A stretch of DNA of 64,000 nucleotides from the NCBI GenBank assembly GCA_023053545.1, contig JAKZAN010000004.1, forward strand, positions 3,038,001 through 3,102,000, in the 5' to 3' direction. Position numbers and translations under genes: made by a program. The notes beneath the pieces were generated by a model. That model saw only the letters and a list, made by a program, of their open reading frames with translations, was not told the DNA's origin and did not search any database. Within the stretch, counting starts at the first letter, position 1. The number at the start of each line of letters is the position of its first letter. Shown here piece after piece: positions 35,183 to 48,348 of the stretch. The DNA comes from Lepidurus packardi (taxonomy: Eukaryota; Arthropoda; Branchiopoda; Notostraca; Triopsidae).

Positions 35183-38100
35183 TTAAATGTTGTGCGAATT
35201 GCTTTTCAGGTGTGCTACAGAAGTGGATTTGTGCATGGGTCGCGTGCCAGAAAGTTTGCTCATAGTCGTACTAGTGGGAACCGGGTTAGCTAGCGGCACA
35301 ATCTTCTTGATCGCCAAACCGGCTGTGGTACCAAAAGCCACCGTTGGGGTTATAATTTGGCCATTGGCTTCACGCAACTTTGAAGCGGTGGTGGAATTCA
35401 TGTACGTGGGTTTGGCGGGGTCATGCAAGGTAGTCATGCTTTTACTGATGGTTTTTTTCATCTTAGGAGTTAGTGCACGGCGGACGACTGCGACGAGCTT
35501 ACTGGGCGTGTGATTGTTGCCAGATTTGCCTGAAATGAGCGCTTTCGGTGCTGCAGGGATGACGAAATTTTCCTTGTCTTTCAAAGGAACAATGGTGGGA
35601 TGAATGATTTGCAAACAAGGCTCGGCATCATAGGTTTCGCGTCGCAGTGATTTTGAAACTACTGCATGGGAAGACGAGCGCTCTAGGACGAGTTCTTCTT
35701 TGTACACCGCATTGGTGACATAAGTTGCATCCAGACCGTTGTTAGTTTCCTTGGCGGGGCTGTCGAGGCAAACTGTCGCGTTCAGGGTGACAAATTTGAG
35801 CGCTTCCAGCTCCTTTTCTTCCTCTTCTGGTGCGTACAAGGGGACTTCAAGGTCCGTTTCAGGCTCAGTGAAGGGAATTGGGTTGACACTAGCTTTCGCG
35901 AGGACAACTGTAGCATCCAGGTGAGGAGAAAGCTCTTCCACCCTGCCTTCTTCTTGAACATAGGTGCAATCCAAGGTGCTGATGGCGGGTTGGAGGACTG
36001 GAAGTGATTTGGGCTTCAATTCCGGAGAGTTTTGGTAGTTGGCGAGTGATATGGCTACTTTGGTGGAGACAGGAGGAGTAGGGGGAGTGGCTGAAGCCAC
36101 CTTACACAGCTGGACGGAGCTAGAGGTGGATTTTAGAGAGCTGATGGGCTTCTCTTGCGTGGAAATGCAGGGCAAAATGGAAAAGTTGGAGGCTTTACTT
36201 GTTGTAGTTAAAGCTTGCTTGTTGGAAAGCATTTGCGATTCGGCTAAGGGGGACAGTTGGACGCTTTGATCCAGAACGGGAAGCATCTCGAAGAGCTTGG
36301 GCAGTGTTGCGCAAATGGACGGTGCAGGGCATGCAACTTCCAGTGATTCCGTGTGTTGGTCCGGCCAATTTACGTTGCGAGCTTCAACCATTGATACCAA
36401 GTTCTGAGGAGAGAAAAAAGGATAAAGAATTATTCGTTACCAAACTCACTATTCTTTAGCAAATAATATACTGCATCTGTAACGAATAGAAAACGAACGT
36501 TAAAATTTTCGAACGTTAAAATTTTCTGCAAAAATGGAATTCTATCACTGTTTAGAAAAATTGTCCAAAAGTAAGGTATTTAATGCAAATTGAGAAAAAC
36601 TGGAAACTCAGAATTCAAAGAAAAATATTTTCTTAAGCTAAACTAAGTTAAAGTAAGTTCGAAACTTAACAAATTATTAAGTTTAAAGATGCAAATCGAA
36701 CAAAGGTATGGATGAGTGTGAATCTAGTCACAAATCTCAATACTATGCACCAGAAACGCACTCATCAACAGCCTCATCAACACTCATCAAACGCAATCAC
36801 CGCACGCATAGCTCGCATCAACACTCATCGCCAAAACATATGGCGAAATGAATACGATTTACTGAATTCGCGATAGTAAGGAAATTCTTTAAATAATAAA
36901 ATAAGCTAACTACGGCACTAGATATACAATTATAAAATAAGTTAAGTAAACCAAACTCGTTAAACGTTAGCTCATAAACAAATAAAACAAAATAATGATG
37001 AAATAATGAATCATTATGTGACTATTTTTACTTCCCGTAATAATACATTAAAAAAGTAAACAAGCTGACTAATCGACCCCGTTAAAAAAAATTTGTTTTA
37101 GAATAAAATTGAACAAAATAAGAAATGAATCTAATTTTTTGCGTAAAATAAGCAAATACTTTTAAATTAATTGAAAAAATAAATAAAACGAAAACGCACT
37201 CAGAAAGACGAAAATAAAAAAAACTTTACCTTGTAATTATCCTCAAACAATGGCGATAGTTTATCGTGCAATTTGAGCTGCAAATGTTGCTGCTTTAAGG
37301 TCTTCAGAAGAACCGCCATCAAATTCTCACTGCGTTTCTCTTCAACGGCTTGGGATTCGGTCAATCGCTCCTGGTGAACCTGCCGATCTTGGAGGTCTTG
37401 AACCTGCACTTCGAGCTGCTTCATGCGGACCACCAGCTCCATTTGCGAAGAACTCGTCTTGACGTCTTCTCCTCCTTCCTCGGCCACATGTTCCAATCCG
37501 AGTTGCTTCCACTCATTGACGAGCTCTTTGATCGTGGAATCGTATTCCGCCAGCCGCTCTTCTTGCTTCGCCCGCTCAACTTCCAACTGCGCCAGTTTCT
37601 TGCTCGTAATAGTCGCAAAACGCTGTGTTTTGGTAGCAAAGCGCTCCATTTCAATAATATCAAAGTTAATCGCCTCAGAGCGCTGGTTATTGATACGATT
37701 CCATGCATCTCTCCAACGCAAATTATTCTCCTCAGTCGCAAGTTGCATCAGCTTCCTTTTTGCTTCTCGCTTCTCATGAAACAACGAATCCAGCTGCCTT
37801 TTCATAGTCTGGAAAGTGGAATCCAAGTGAATGCAGTGGTTCGTCGAAGGGGCGGAGCTAGACGGGACGTTCTCAGCTTCTTGCAACTTGTTCTCAGCTT
37901 CTAGCAACTTGTTCTTCAAGTGGTCTACCTGACTGCGGAGATCGGTAATGATTTGCTCATACTGCGAGATGTGGAAATCCACGGATCGGATGTTCTTCTT
38001 AACCACAGACTTGATCTTTTTAGCGCGATCCGCATATCGAAGCGTATTGTAGGTGTCTTCGTACGTCAAATTGGAAGGGGAAACGGCTGCAATCATGACA

Positions 38101-39366
38101 GTCTTGCAATTTCCGCCTAGGGAGTCCTTCAAGAGACGCGTAAGCTTGGAATCGCGATAGTTGATGTGTTTGCGGCCTTCTGCTAAGGCGTTGATACAGT
38201 TGCCCAGGGCCAAAAGTGAACGGTTGATGTTGGTTCCTTCGCGGAAACGCTCGCCTTTGAAGTTGGTTGAAGACCCACGTTCAGAGCCGGCCAAATCGAT
38301 CAACGACATCTTTGCCATGCGACATTGGCCTGTGACAGCCGCTACGTCGCGTTGCTTGATCCAAATTTGAAACACTGCGTGAGAGCGGCTGGATTCTGCG
38401 TTATGGTCAGTTGGATGCTGGCTGCGGTTCTTGTTGCCATGTTCCAACATCGACAGAAGTTCTGTAGCTCCACCAGGTTTGTGTAGTGACAATCCTGGGA
38501 TAGCGAAGCCATTGTTGCCATCGTCTCGGATGTTTAAAGGCTCGCTATTGGCTAACAAGTCGCGGATGGTCTCGTTGTAAACTTCCAAATACGAAACTGA
38601 GACTTCAAAAACGGTCTCGATCTTCGAGGCTTCCATGCGAGCGTAGAGTTCCATCACGGTGAGGAAAATGATGCCTGGATTGCTTGTTGTGCCAACCATA
38701 CTATGCGTTTTCCCCGCTCCTGTGGCTCCATAAGCGAACACTAGAGAAGACATTGAAATTTAGTTAAAATGACGAGCACGATCCATCATTTACTAATTAT
38801 TCATTTCAATAATTGAAAGATTTTTTATGTATCTTTTTCTTAGTGTAAGGGGGTATTTACCTGAACAGTTGTAGCCATCCATTACGGCTTGCACCACCTC
38901 TTTCGTTGTGCCTTCAAAGACTTCTTCATTCGTACTCTCCATTCCAAAAACTCGGTCAAAGTTAAAATCCACATTGCGGTTTTCTTTCTTGTTTAAATCT
39001 CGGGCCTTGACTTTTGCTCCATGGAAGAAGAAGTCTTCTTCCTCTGCTTTCGGGTCGAAAATTAGCATACGATCTCCTATTACCTTAATAACGGACCTAG
39101 AGCAGAAATCCAAGAGACTGATTAGTGAATGAAAGTACTTTTGTAAGGTTTGCACTGGTTATGGTTTCTTACCGTTGGTTGGAGTTAACCTCACGTTCAT
39201 TTTGAGGCCTAACTCGAATTGTTACTTTAATATTGCTGCATTGTTGCGTTGGAAGTGTCAAGTCTTTCAATAAAGGCTTGTTACCAGTTAGAGAACGTCT
39301 TGAAGCTACAACCTTCCGTGTAGTCACTTTGCCAGGCGACTTTCTTAGATTCGTAGTTATCCCCAT
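35183..39366 (-). CDS. KIF18A: Kinesin-8 motor protein, KIF18A-like
   Basis: Four coding exons on the minus strand: 39366-39173, 39096-38861, 38740-37230 and 36403-35183 (3162 nt, 1053 aa; human KIF18A about 898). Kinesin-8 proteins walk to microtubule plus ends and dampen their growth, setting spindle length and chromosome alignment. The motor starts [17 protein letters not shown] and has [14 protein letters not shown] and the P-loop [13 protein letters not shown]. It also has [14 protein letters not shown], switch [13 protein letters not shown], switch [33 protein letters not shown] and the neck [17 protein letters not shown] coiled coil of about 230 aa follows. The exon 3/4 junction reads [19 protein letters not shown], matching the KIF18A stretch ending VVVWADQTAE. 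The long tail is Ser/Thr/Pro-rich and basic at the end, fitting a second microtubule-binding site. Confidence 0.93.
36404..37229. other. 826-bp intron 3 of the kinesin gene
   Basis: The intron is AT-rich, with an imperfect CTCATCAACA repeat cluster at about 36760-36830. No coding sequence is seen. Confidence 0.6.
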
Positions 39367-40137
39367 CGCATTGTTAAGACTAACAATGTGTAGAAAGTAG
39401 AATTTGTAAACCGATCTGGAAACAAAAAATAAGGAAAGGCACGGTGATGCACTGAATGGTATTTGCTTGTGGAATTTAAACTTATAGGCAAACCTAAGCC
39501 GTCCCCTGTAAAACACAAAAATGGACATATGACTATAAAACGACGAAAGTTCTTACCTTATAAAAGGACAGACGTGGCTCTCAAAATTCCCACAACACTT
39601 CCTGCACACGTAAACTGGAGAAAAGCAACCAAACTGTTGCCGTTCAGTTTGAATTAGACAACGGGCAACGCGACAGGGAAGCGTTCTTCAGTGATTGGCT
39701 TTTGCGTGACCGCTAGGTTGCGCGTTGAGCTAGCGCGGTAAATTCAAAAACTCTAAAACAAAAGCTAACGGAAAAGTTGCCATTCATGGCGCTAGGAAGT
39801 GTAAAATCCATCAAATAGACAGGCTCAAATTTACTAATATGACTGCTCCATTCCAGTTATTAACTTTTCGTTTTCAGAGGGAACTAAGCTGTCATTAGCC
39901 AAACTGTAAGGGCCAACTTTTAATTCAAAATCAACGACAGAAAGGACATTATCAGCATGGCTGTTCCCTAACGACGGTTTTGCACTAAAATGAGCCCAAG
40001 AAATTGAAACCTCAGAATACAAAAGGGGTTGAATTAGATTTAGCACTTCAACAGAAAGGATAAGTACTGATCAAGTATTGATCATTACATAAACTATTTC
40101 GTTCCAGAAAGGTGTTTATTCATAGGCTTTCCTCGTC
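39367..40137. other. Intergenic between PUS7 and the kinesin gene
   Basis: It holds the kinesin promoter and the PUS7 3' end. A 70-codon minus-strand open frame at 39837-40046 has a protein-like composition, but no start, splice partner or family could be assigned. Confidence 0.45.
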
Positions 40138-43100
40138 TTACGTTTTTACAGGATCTTCCTTGGCCGCGTCTTGTGTCAATTGAGCTTGAAAAAACGACGA
40201 TGTTTCTGTTCGCGTCAACTCTCGTAACGCCATTGTTGCATAACAAGATGAAGGAAGGCTGAAGACTAACACCAGAGCCAAATACTTGCCCCCTACAAAT
40301 AACAAATTTCATTAATAAGAAAATCAAACTGTTTATCAATATTTCTAGAAAATAAGGAATTCAGTTTAAGGGTTTTAAGCATGCAAGCAGGGGTTTAAGA
40401 GGTTTTGGCTACCTTAATGTATAAATAAAATAGTTACAACGCATTTTAAATCCTACAAACTTGCTGAAAGCTTAGAATTAATCCTCACCCTAAAAATTTT
40501 TTTTAAGTGTTTCCCCCCCAAAAATAGCTAGAACCTCAGTTTCCAAACTAAAACCCATCTGCCATAGCAGAGCTAATTAATATAAAGCTTAGGGAAATAA
40601 AGAAAACAACAGTCTTACCTTCAACTTCGGCAGCGGGAGGAACTTTTTTAAGAACATCGTCATCAGCTGCAACGAGGCTTTGGGTAAAATCGTCATATTT
40701 TACGAATTTGTACTCAAAATCAATCGGTTTCACCACTATACGACGATAAGCTCCTCTCAGCGAATAATTTCTACGGGAGAGAAAATTCATTATTGCTAGA
40801 ACAAGCTTTTCTTTATTTTTTTAGGTACTTGTTTCTAGACTGGAAATCCTCGTTTGTAATGTCGTGCTGTCCCATACAGTCCGCGTACCAGTTCATGGCA
40901 TCATGGGAAGGGTAAATCACTTCATAACCTGGTAATGGTAGCACCACATGTTCTAAGTCATACTTGTGCACATTCTCCTCGGTCAAACGAATAGGAACAG
41001 GAAAAGCTTGTGTTTTAGCTTCTTTTATCACAATTTCTTCGTCTAATTTAAATATTTATTTTTAGAATTCTTTTTAATTTATTTCTCTGATGATTCTAGA
41101 CGATTTCAACTTACCTTCCAAGCCTTCCACCTTTTCTTCCTTCTCATCCGCTTCTCCGTCCGTTTCCAGGACAGAAGGATCATCCAACACTTCCGTTTTA
41201 TCCTCAAACACCAAATCGCCCACAATTGGCTTCGTTCCAAACTCCGAAATCCGTTTAGATACCACAGTATTCCATACAAAGCTCTGGTATGCATGCAAAT
41301 ACATCTTCCGCATGTTAACAGGCATCTATCATCACAAATTAGTTTATAAAAATATTAACAACAGATTTATTTCACCATGTCCAACGCGCCACTCAAGTTT
41401 GAGCCATGTTTAACCAAACCTTGTAGCAATTTCCCTTCTAAACTGAAATAAGGTTTTCCTATCAGCATATTTAAGGCTTTCTTCGCATCTTTGGTTTGAG
41501 CGTAGCATTTCTTTGCTTGGCTGACCGCATCGTTGTTCTGTTCTTCTTCAGAAAGACTTAGGATCATATCTACGACCTGGAAAGAAAAATCATTACATCT
41601 GAAATTATTTATTTTAAATTAAATTACTTTATCAAGTTGACCCAGCAACAATGCTTTGCCAATGTCATGAGTGGCTACGCTCTGGGTGCCAAAACGCTGC
41701 ATTCCAAAATAGTTTATAAATCCAACCTCCTTAAGATTTTTTAACGACTGTTTTATTTCGTCTTCGTTTCCACTCACACTCCTAAGAATAACCCAAATTA
41801 ATCCCCAAGAATAAAGAAATCAATAAAATTAGACACGAAACACATGAAAATTAATTCACGACAATAAAGAAACTTATCAGTAGAAAATAATAACCAAACT
41901 AATCCCTATAAAAAAGGAGATTAAGCAATACCTGAGAACAATATGGAATCTGTTGCCTTTAAGTTGCCCGAGTTTCAATGGTTGATCAACAAACGAAAAA
42001 TTTCCAACCAAGCAAGAACGTTCAATGGTTTCTAACAATCTTTGAGGCAAAACTTTGCTAACTGTGACAAACTGAGAAGTTTTAGCGCGTTTATCCTTCG
42101 TGCCTGCATAACCAAAGAGCATCGGTTTTATTCTACATATGAACAATACAAAATAGATTAATTTTCAGTGATTTCAATTTCTAACTAATTTCTATTTCTA
42201 CTAACTTGAGTTTGCCAGCAAGAGCATTGATGACTTGCATCGTGTCTTTGTTGTCCTTGTACAGAACAAATTTTGTAAAACGAGGACCTCTTTTGGGCCA
42301 AGGTCTGTAAGGCGAATCACGAACATCTTTGCCAATTCGGGTCTTTTTATTTACGACAATCCACTTTTTGCCCTCCTTGTCATTAGTATGGCTGACAAAA
42401 TCTTCATGGAGACAGAGAAACATTCTATGGATTATGCAACGCTTTTCCTTGTCAATATCCGTTACCTAATTGTAGCCAAGATAATAATTTATAAAATACA
42501 AAAGAAGTGTAAAAAAGTGCCTCACGTCTAGGGTTACATCCTCAGTCCTTTCGTCACAAGCCAGTTTGTCAAGTTGATCCCAGATTTCCTTGGCTACAAG
42601 TTCAATATCTGGTTCAGTCGACAGTTCAGCTGCCCTGACTTTTCCAACTGGTTCGAAAGGTGTCTGATCTGTTATTTGAGCCACGTTATCATCTAAGTCA
42701 ATCTCTCGTACCACAAAATCGGAGCACCTACAAGGAAACCAAAACGAAACCACTCAGAATAACTAAAAACTCTCAAAATTACTCTAACCACTCTAAAAAA
42801 CATCATTTGTGAATAAACTCAAGAACATTTTGTTACGATTACCGCTGCTTGATGATGGCAGTAAACTGTTGGCCAGGACTTAAATACTGAGCAATTCCCA
42901 CGTCTTTTTCGTAGCGGACAACAGCAGGTCGTACATACTTCCCACGTTTATGGTTGTGGTGATCTCTTCTTCCATCTTTCCAGGGTCGTTTGGAACCTTT
43001 GTCTGTTTCTGGGGCTTGAGATTTGTCGGCTTTGACGGGTTGCTTAATTAGTGCTAACTTAGCTTGTTCAGCTTCTTTTTTGGCAGCTAGTCGCTTTTCC

Positions 43101-43201
43101 AAGGCTTGTTTCCATTCGTCCATGCTGGGACGCCCACTAGATGAACCAGGTGGTGATCCGCTTGTTGCACTCTGCTTGTTTTTTTCTCCATTGCTTTCCA
43201 T
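40138..43201 (-). CDS. PUS7: Pseudouridylate synthase 7 (TruD family)
   Basis: Ten coding exons on the minus strand: 43201-42843, 42727-42526, 42465-42206, 42132-41932, 41781-41628, 41576-41376, 41325-41115, 41042-40829, 40770-40619 and 40292-40138 (2109 nt, 702 aa; human 661). PUS7 converts uridine to pseudouridine in tRNA and mRNA, mainly in the nucleus. A lysine-rich N-terminal extension of about 120 aa precedes the TruD fold. The catalytic Asp is in GYAGTKDKRA at about residue 287. Other family segments are GNFSFVDQPLKLGQLKGNRF, GFINYFGMQRFGTQSVATHD, MYLHAYQSFVWNTVVSKRI, VVLPLPGYEVIYPSHD, LRGAYRRIVVKP and SCYATMALREL. The exon-7 insertion with a run of acidic residues is variable in the family. 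All introns are 38-153 bp apart from the larger ones at the 3' end. Confidence 0.94.
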
Positions 43202-43647
43202 GATTAGTAAAGATTTAAATTTTTAAGAGCTCTACTTGTCCAATGTAATGAAACAGTCAAACGAACGAACTTGGCAAAACACACGTGGTGGTGGGTCCGA
43301 ATGAGTTGGAAGAGCCAACAACAAGCACATAAACAGGTACGTAAGAGCGCTCTCTTGTGGAAGAATTTAGAAATGCAAATTGAACGCATTAGTGGTTCAA
43401 ATACAAAATGTATTAAAGTTTTAAATTTAGACTTGAAATTGATTTATTTCTCTCATATAAAGCCCTGATAGTTACACAAAGAAACCAGGAAATAACAAGG
43501 CTTTTATATAATATTATGTTACTGAGGAAACGGTTCTTCTGCAATGAGATGACGACCAAGACGAAGTGATCTTCCCAGCGAAGCAACAGGGAAAGGCAGG
43601 GGATATCAGTACGGTCGTTGTAAGTAAAGTTTCGTATTATATGGACT
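43202..43647. other. Intergenic between PUS7 start and the glycine-rich gene
   Basis: It holds the PUS7 promoter and the 3' end of the glycine-rich gene, which lies upstream on the same strand. No feature is recognised. Confidence 0.5.
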
Positions 43648-45272
43648 TCAATATCCAACGCTGCCACCAGCCGGAGCTGGATCGCCGAAACAAAATTATA
43701 TTAAATTAAAATCTTCGCTTCCTTAAAACAGCAAATAAATACCATAAGCTCCGCCTCCTCCAATGGCCCCACCTCCAACATTTCCACCATATCCGCCACC
43801 ACTCGATCCACCTATATTCATGGGAAAACATTAGTTACAGTTAAAATTACTTAACTTTAATTAAATTGTAATCTTTTTGCAATCTCAAAGTAGGCTTACC
43901 GTGTCCACCGCCAAGAGACAAACCAGCAGAGTGACCAGCACCACCAGCACCGCCAGCGCTACCTGTAAGAACAAACATTTATTTTTTACATTTACGTTTC
44001 TTACACAAAGAATAATTATACCTCCATATCCGCCAGCAATGGGACGAGAAGCAACTATGGGAGCAGAAGCATACCCGCCACCGGAAGAATGTCCAACACT
44101 TCCACCAAGACCGGCTCCAGCACCACCGCCATAAGCTCCACCGGAAGCTCCGCCTCCATAACCTTTAAAAACAAAGAAATCAATGACAAAGAAACCAAGT
44201 TGAACACAAAGAGAAAGTAGAATTTAGTACCTCCCTGTCCTCCGCCACCACCTTGGGAAGCTGCGCCGCCATATCCGCCAGCAGCGCCACCACCTCCATG
44301 TCCACCAGCAGCGCTACCGCCATATCCACCAGCAGCGCCACCGCCTCCATGTCCACCAGCAGCGCTACCGCCATATCCACCAGCAGCGCCACCGCCATAT
44401 CCACCAGCAGTGCCACCGCCTCCATGTCCACCAGCAGCGCCACCGCCTCCATGTCCACCAGGAGCTCCACCATATCCTCCAGCACCGCCGCTATGACCAC
44501 CAGCGCCGCCATATCCTCCTCCGCCAATGGCAGAAGATGCGCCACCACCATATCCAGGAGAGGCTTCGCCACCAAAGTTAATTGCTCCGGATTGCCCGCC
44601 ATATCCACCTGCAAAAAACCTTTCATATTCACATCTCGATCTTATAAAGTTTGTTCGTAGGGATTTACCTGCAGCGGCTCCGCCACCGTGTCCACCAGCA
44701 CTACCACCCCCGATGCCTCCACCACCGCCGGAGCCATATCCGCCGCCACCACCACCGCCTCCTTTCAGAATTATAATACATTGACATTTAATTTAAATCT
44801 CGCCTATTTAATTAAACTAAAATCTCTTGAATCAAACTTATTTAGTTTAAGTTTATCTAAAATGAAAATTTTAAATACCCATTCTAGATAAGAAAATATA
44901 AGACAAATAATTTAGGTAAATTGAACGATTATGTTGAAAAGAATGCTAATAATAAAATCGAAAATAGTTCAGACTATATAGTAAAGTTAGCTGCAATCAA
45001 AACGTTGTTAAGAAAGTAATTATATTCAGAATCAGAAGAACTCAACGTACCAGCAGACCCGCCATATCCACCACTTCCATATCCGCCACCTCCGCCGCCG
45101 CCGCCGCCTCCGCCGCCGCCGCCCCCTCCACCACCGTAGGCCTTCGTTGAGCTCAGTACAGCCAGTACCAAGCCCCCAAGAAGGACAAACTAATCAACAA
45201 GAAAAACAAATTCATTTAATATCTTGAGGATTAAATGATAGAGATTTTTTTATTATTTTTTACTTTATTCAT
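43648..45272 (-). CDS. Secreted glycine-rich GGYGG protein, eight exons, cuticle-like
   Basis: Eight coding exons on the minus strand: 45272-45264 (MNK), 45189-45051, 44761-44669, 44608-44231, 44162-44022, 43962-43900, 43811-43743 and 43676-43648 (921 nt, 306 aa). The joined N-terminus MNKFVLLGGLVLAVLSSTKA is a clean signal peptide. A poly-Gly run, then GGYGGSA, GGHGGGGAAGG and GGYGGGAAGG repeats follow, ending APAGGSVGY. Every junction after the first is phase 1 with a split Gly or Ala codon, so internal exons 3-7 are symmetric modules. Proteins of this type occur in arthropod cuticle and other extracellular matrices; no specific role can be assigned. A TATA box and a CT-rich tract lie upstream. 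Confidence 0.87.
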
Positions 45273-45370
45273 GGTTAGCTTGGTTGACTTGATCGGTTGA
45301 AAATGAATGCTCTTGGGGTGCTGAATCGAGTGGTAGACGCTTTCTGCTGCTGTTGTGCCTTCAGTTGGTC

Positions 45371-45380
45371 CTTATATACA
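45371..45380 (-). promoter_or_regulatory. TATA box of the eight-exon glycine-rich gene
   Basis: Minus-strand TGTATATAAG lies about 100 bp upstream of the start codon. Confidence 0.65.
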
Positions 45381-45452
45381 CCTTTCCGAAACGGACTAGC
45401 GCTTTCTGCGTTATGTAGTCCAATCCAATAGTTACCAAAGCAAAGGGATGAG

Positions 45453-45483
45453 CCTCCTCTCTCTCTTTCTCTCTTACTCTCCC
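45453..45483 (-). promoter_or_regulatory. GA-rich tract upstream of the TATA box
   Basis: The minus strand reads as a run of GAGAG repeats about 75-110 bp upstream of the TATA box, resembling GAGA-type promoter elements of arthropod genes. Function is inferred from position only. Confidence 0.35.
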
Positions 45484-47683
45484 ATTTCCCTTCACTACTA
45501 GAAGTAACCGAAGGCTACTTATTCTTCCTCTTCTAAACAAGAAAAAACTCACGTTGTTGTCCTTTTAAGATAGAAAAAAGTATCGAAGAACAACAAAGAA
45601 GAACCTTCTGTATCTTCACCATCTTCTTAGCTAAAATTTCTGTTTGTCAGAGGTCTATTAACCAAACAAAAAACCTACGGAAAAACCAAGGGGCGTCTAT
45701 ACCTTTGAATCTAAGGTCATCACGGGGAAGTCCATTTAAACTTGTAAGTTGACCGAAGGCCAGCGTGAGTTTACTTTTTTTCATGTTTATTATGAGTAAA
45801 GCATGGCCCACTAATAGTCAATTTCCCTGCAAAAAGTTCACATAAAAAATGAAAGAAAAAAAAGCCTTACCTTCTCTGCTTTTCGCATTCAATTCTTAAA
45901 ATTTTGCTCTCAGCGGTTTCAAGAAATATATTTTTTCATTACGACTTTTTTATGAAATGCCGAGTTGTGGTATTGGACAGTGCTATAGTCAGCCGTACTC
46001 GATGTTATTTCCACCAAAACTTACCATATAAAATTTACAACGGTCGTAAAGAAAGAACCAGTTACCATCCTGACTTTTTGGACTTTCATTAGTTTTATTA
46101 AGGACACATAAAATTAATGCATTTCCAAAGCGATCAATGCTCCTGAATACATCCTTTTAAAGTCGTAGTCTACTAATAACCTTTTCCTATGAAATCAAAA
46201 ATAGATAAAAGGATGACACAAGATCGGTAAAAAATAACTGGAAAATAAAAAGTATACTCAAAATGACTCGTTCATTGGCTGATGGAGCAAATGATAGAAA
46301 CGGATATAAGAAAATTAATGAGAAAGGATAAACAGCATGAAAAAATTTTCTAGAATCTACGACTATACATTGGTGGGGCAAATGATGACACGGAAAAAAT
46401 AAAGAAGACTCGAGTTTCTTTCCGTGACGTCTCCTCAACCTCAAAATCATTAAACTTTCGCCAAGGAGAACAAAAACTAGATAGGGAAGCACAGTATACA
46501 TAGACAGACACACGTTCTCTGCACTTCTTAACACATATTTCTGTACAAAGAAGTGATCCTTATCTCCATATAGAAAGCGCCAGACCACAAGTGTCTGGAG
46601 TTGCGCAATTGCAAACGCGTTTTTTTCTGCGTCTAATTATATTTTAAGTGACACATAAAAACGAACTTTTTTTAAAAAAGGAATAACAGAAAAGACGATG
46701 CAAAATATAAAAAGATATTTAACCCAATGGCTGAAGTGAAAGGTTTCATAATTGCGCTGCAAGTAGAAATTAGTCAAGCTTCCACTAGTTTCCCACGCGA
46801 ATTATCGTGCTTTGAACCTTGTTTATTCCATATCTAACTTTAAATTTGGCACGGTATATGGAAAATCTAACCATGCTTAGTTTGTCGACCGAAAAGCTTA
46901 ATGTTGGACTCGTGAGATCCTACAAGCGGAAAGGACCAGTTTGCAATGATTCAACAACAATCATAAGGGAACCCAGGCATCGTGCTACTTCTATTGTTAC
47001 TGCCTTGACATTAAAAGCTGTTCAATTTCTCTTTCAGAATGATTTTTTAACCTTCGTAATATCGTAACCATGCAACTTTTGACGGTAACTGATCTCACAA
47101 ATCAAGGAAAAACGAGAATTTTGCCAATAGACAATAACAATTAAAAAACAACAAGGGCTTTTCGTGCGAAATTGTTAATGTGTGGGATTTTTTATGCTAG
47201 CTTTACTGGTTTTCCCAATCTGGTCGAAGAACATCGAAGGTCGGTCTCCATACGATCTGAGGAGGCAGCATTCATCGGTTGTAAAATAGTGGCCGAAACC
47301 ACATTGGCAAAACCCAGTGAAAAACTTGGTCAAAAAAGAGAAACGTGACGATTCTCCCACTTGGAATTCGTCCAAGATACAAAGGTTAGTAAGCAATCGA
47401 AAACCCTTTTAAATTTTTTCCTAAGCTTTTTGGAAGGTGTAAGCTGAAAGTTAAACAGTTGTAACGGTAAGAAGCCCTTAGAAATTAGAAAATATAAGAA
47501 AGTTATTTACTTTTAGGAAAATATTAACCCGTTAGCCGTTAAAGACGCTTTCCTAGTTCAACAAGAAGTGCTGACTTGCGGAAAAAACAGCTGTATGTGT
47601 TTAACACTATAAAGGCGTAACAAAGTTCTTCAACTTCATGTTGTTGCTCTTGGGGAGCTGCAATAAACGAGGCACAAATTCCC
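45484..47683. other. 2.2-kb interval with no recognised gene
   Basis: AT-rich DNA with only short unsupported open frames on both strands. No repeats or RNA genes are recognised. Confidence 0.5.
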
Positions 47684-47883
<200 letters not shown>

Positions 47884-47899
47884 TCCCTTTTCGAAACAT

Positions 47900-48348
47900 T
47901 GGTCTTGGTAAATTTGCATGTTTTGGAGGAAGTGGCGGATTCTTGGCGAAGGGCAAGGCCGGGTCAATGAAAGACCAACGTTGGAGGAAGCACATTCGCT
48001 AAGAGGGGTCGCCAATTGGTATAAGGGGAGGAGGGAATGTAAAGAAACGAGTCCGGTTTTGGACAGTAAAGGAAATACAGCATTTGGAAAAAGCGAACCG
48101 CGACATTTTGGTGTCAGAAGTGGGATTTGATTTCGTCTCAAAGAACAGACCCGAAGCTAGCCCCGATCTTAGCGATTATGGATCAGGTCACGGAAGATTC
48201 CGGTGACCGCGGGGAAATCACAAGTGTATCACGGCGTGAACGGTGTAGCATTTCTGCCGAATTTATGCTACGAGATGGTCTCCTGTATAAAAAGGGTCAT
48301 TCGCTACAATATATAACCAATGAAATCCCTGTTGTAAAACACAACTAA
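47900..48348 (+). mobile_element. Gypsy-like LTR retrotransposon remnant: LTR end and primer-binding site joined to pol fragment
   Basis: TGGTGTCAGAAGTGGGAT at 48109-48126 is the complement expected for the 3' end of a tRNA-Leu (CCA end included), a common primer-binding site. It follows CCGCGACA, a plausible LTR terminus, by three bases. A TATA-like GGTATAAGGGG lies about 90 bp upstream, inside the presumed LTR. Directly after the site, 48139-48340 reads like the linker between RNase H and integrase of Ty3/Gypsy pol (QRTDPKLAPILAIMD, then LRDGLLYKKGHS). Gag, protease and reverse transcriptase are missing, so this is an internally deleted copy. The LTR start and the 3' LTR were not located. 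Confidence 0.55.

Noticed and set aside
39837..40046. Minus-strand 70-codon frame between PUS7 and the kinesin gene
   Set aside because: The composition looks protein-like, but PUS7 ends naturally at 40138. Joining it through the possible donor at 40142 changes frame and stops quickly. No family is recognised.
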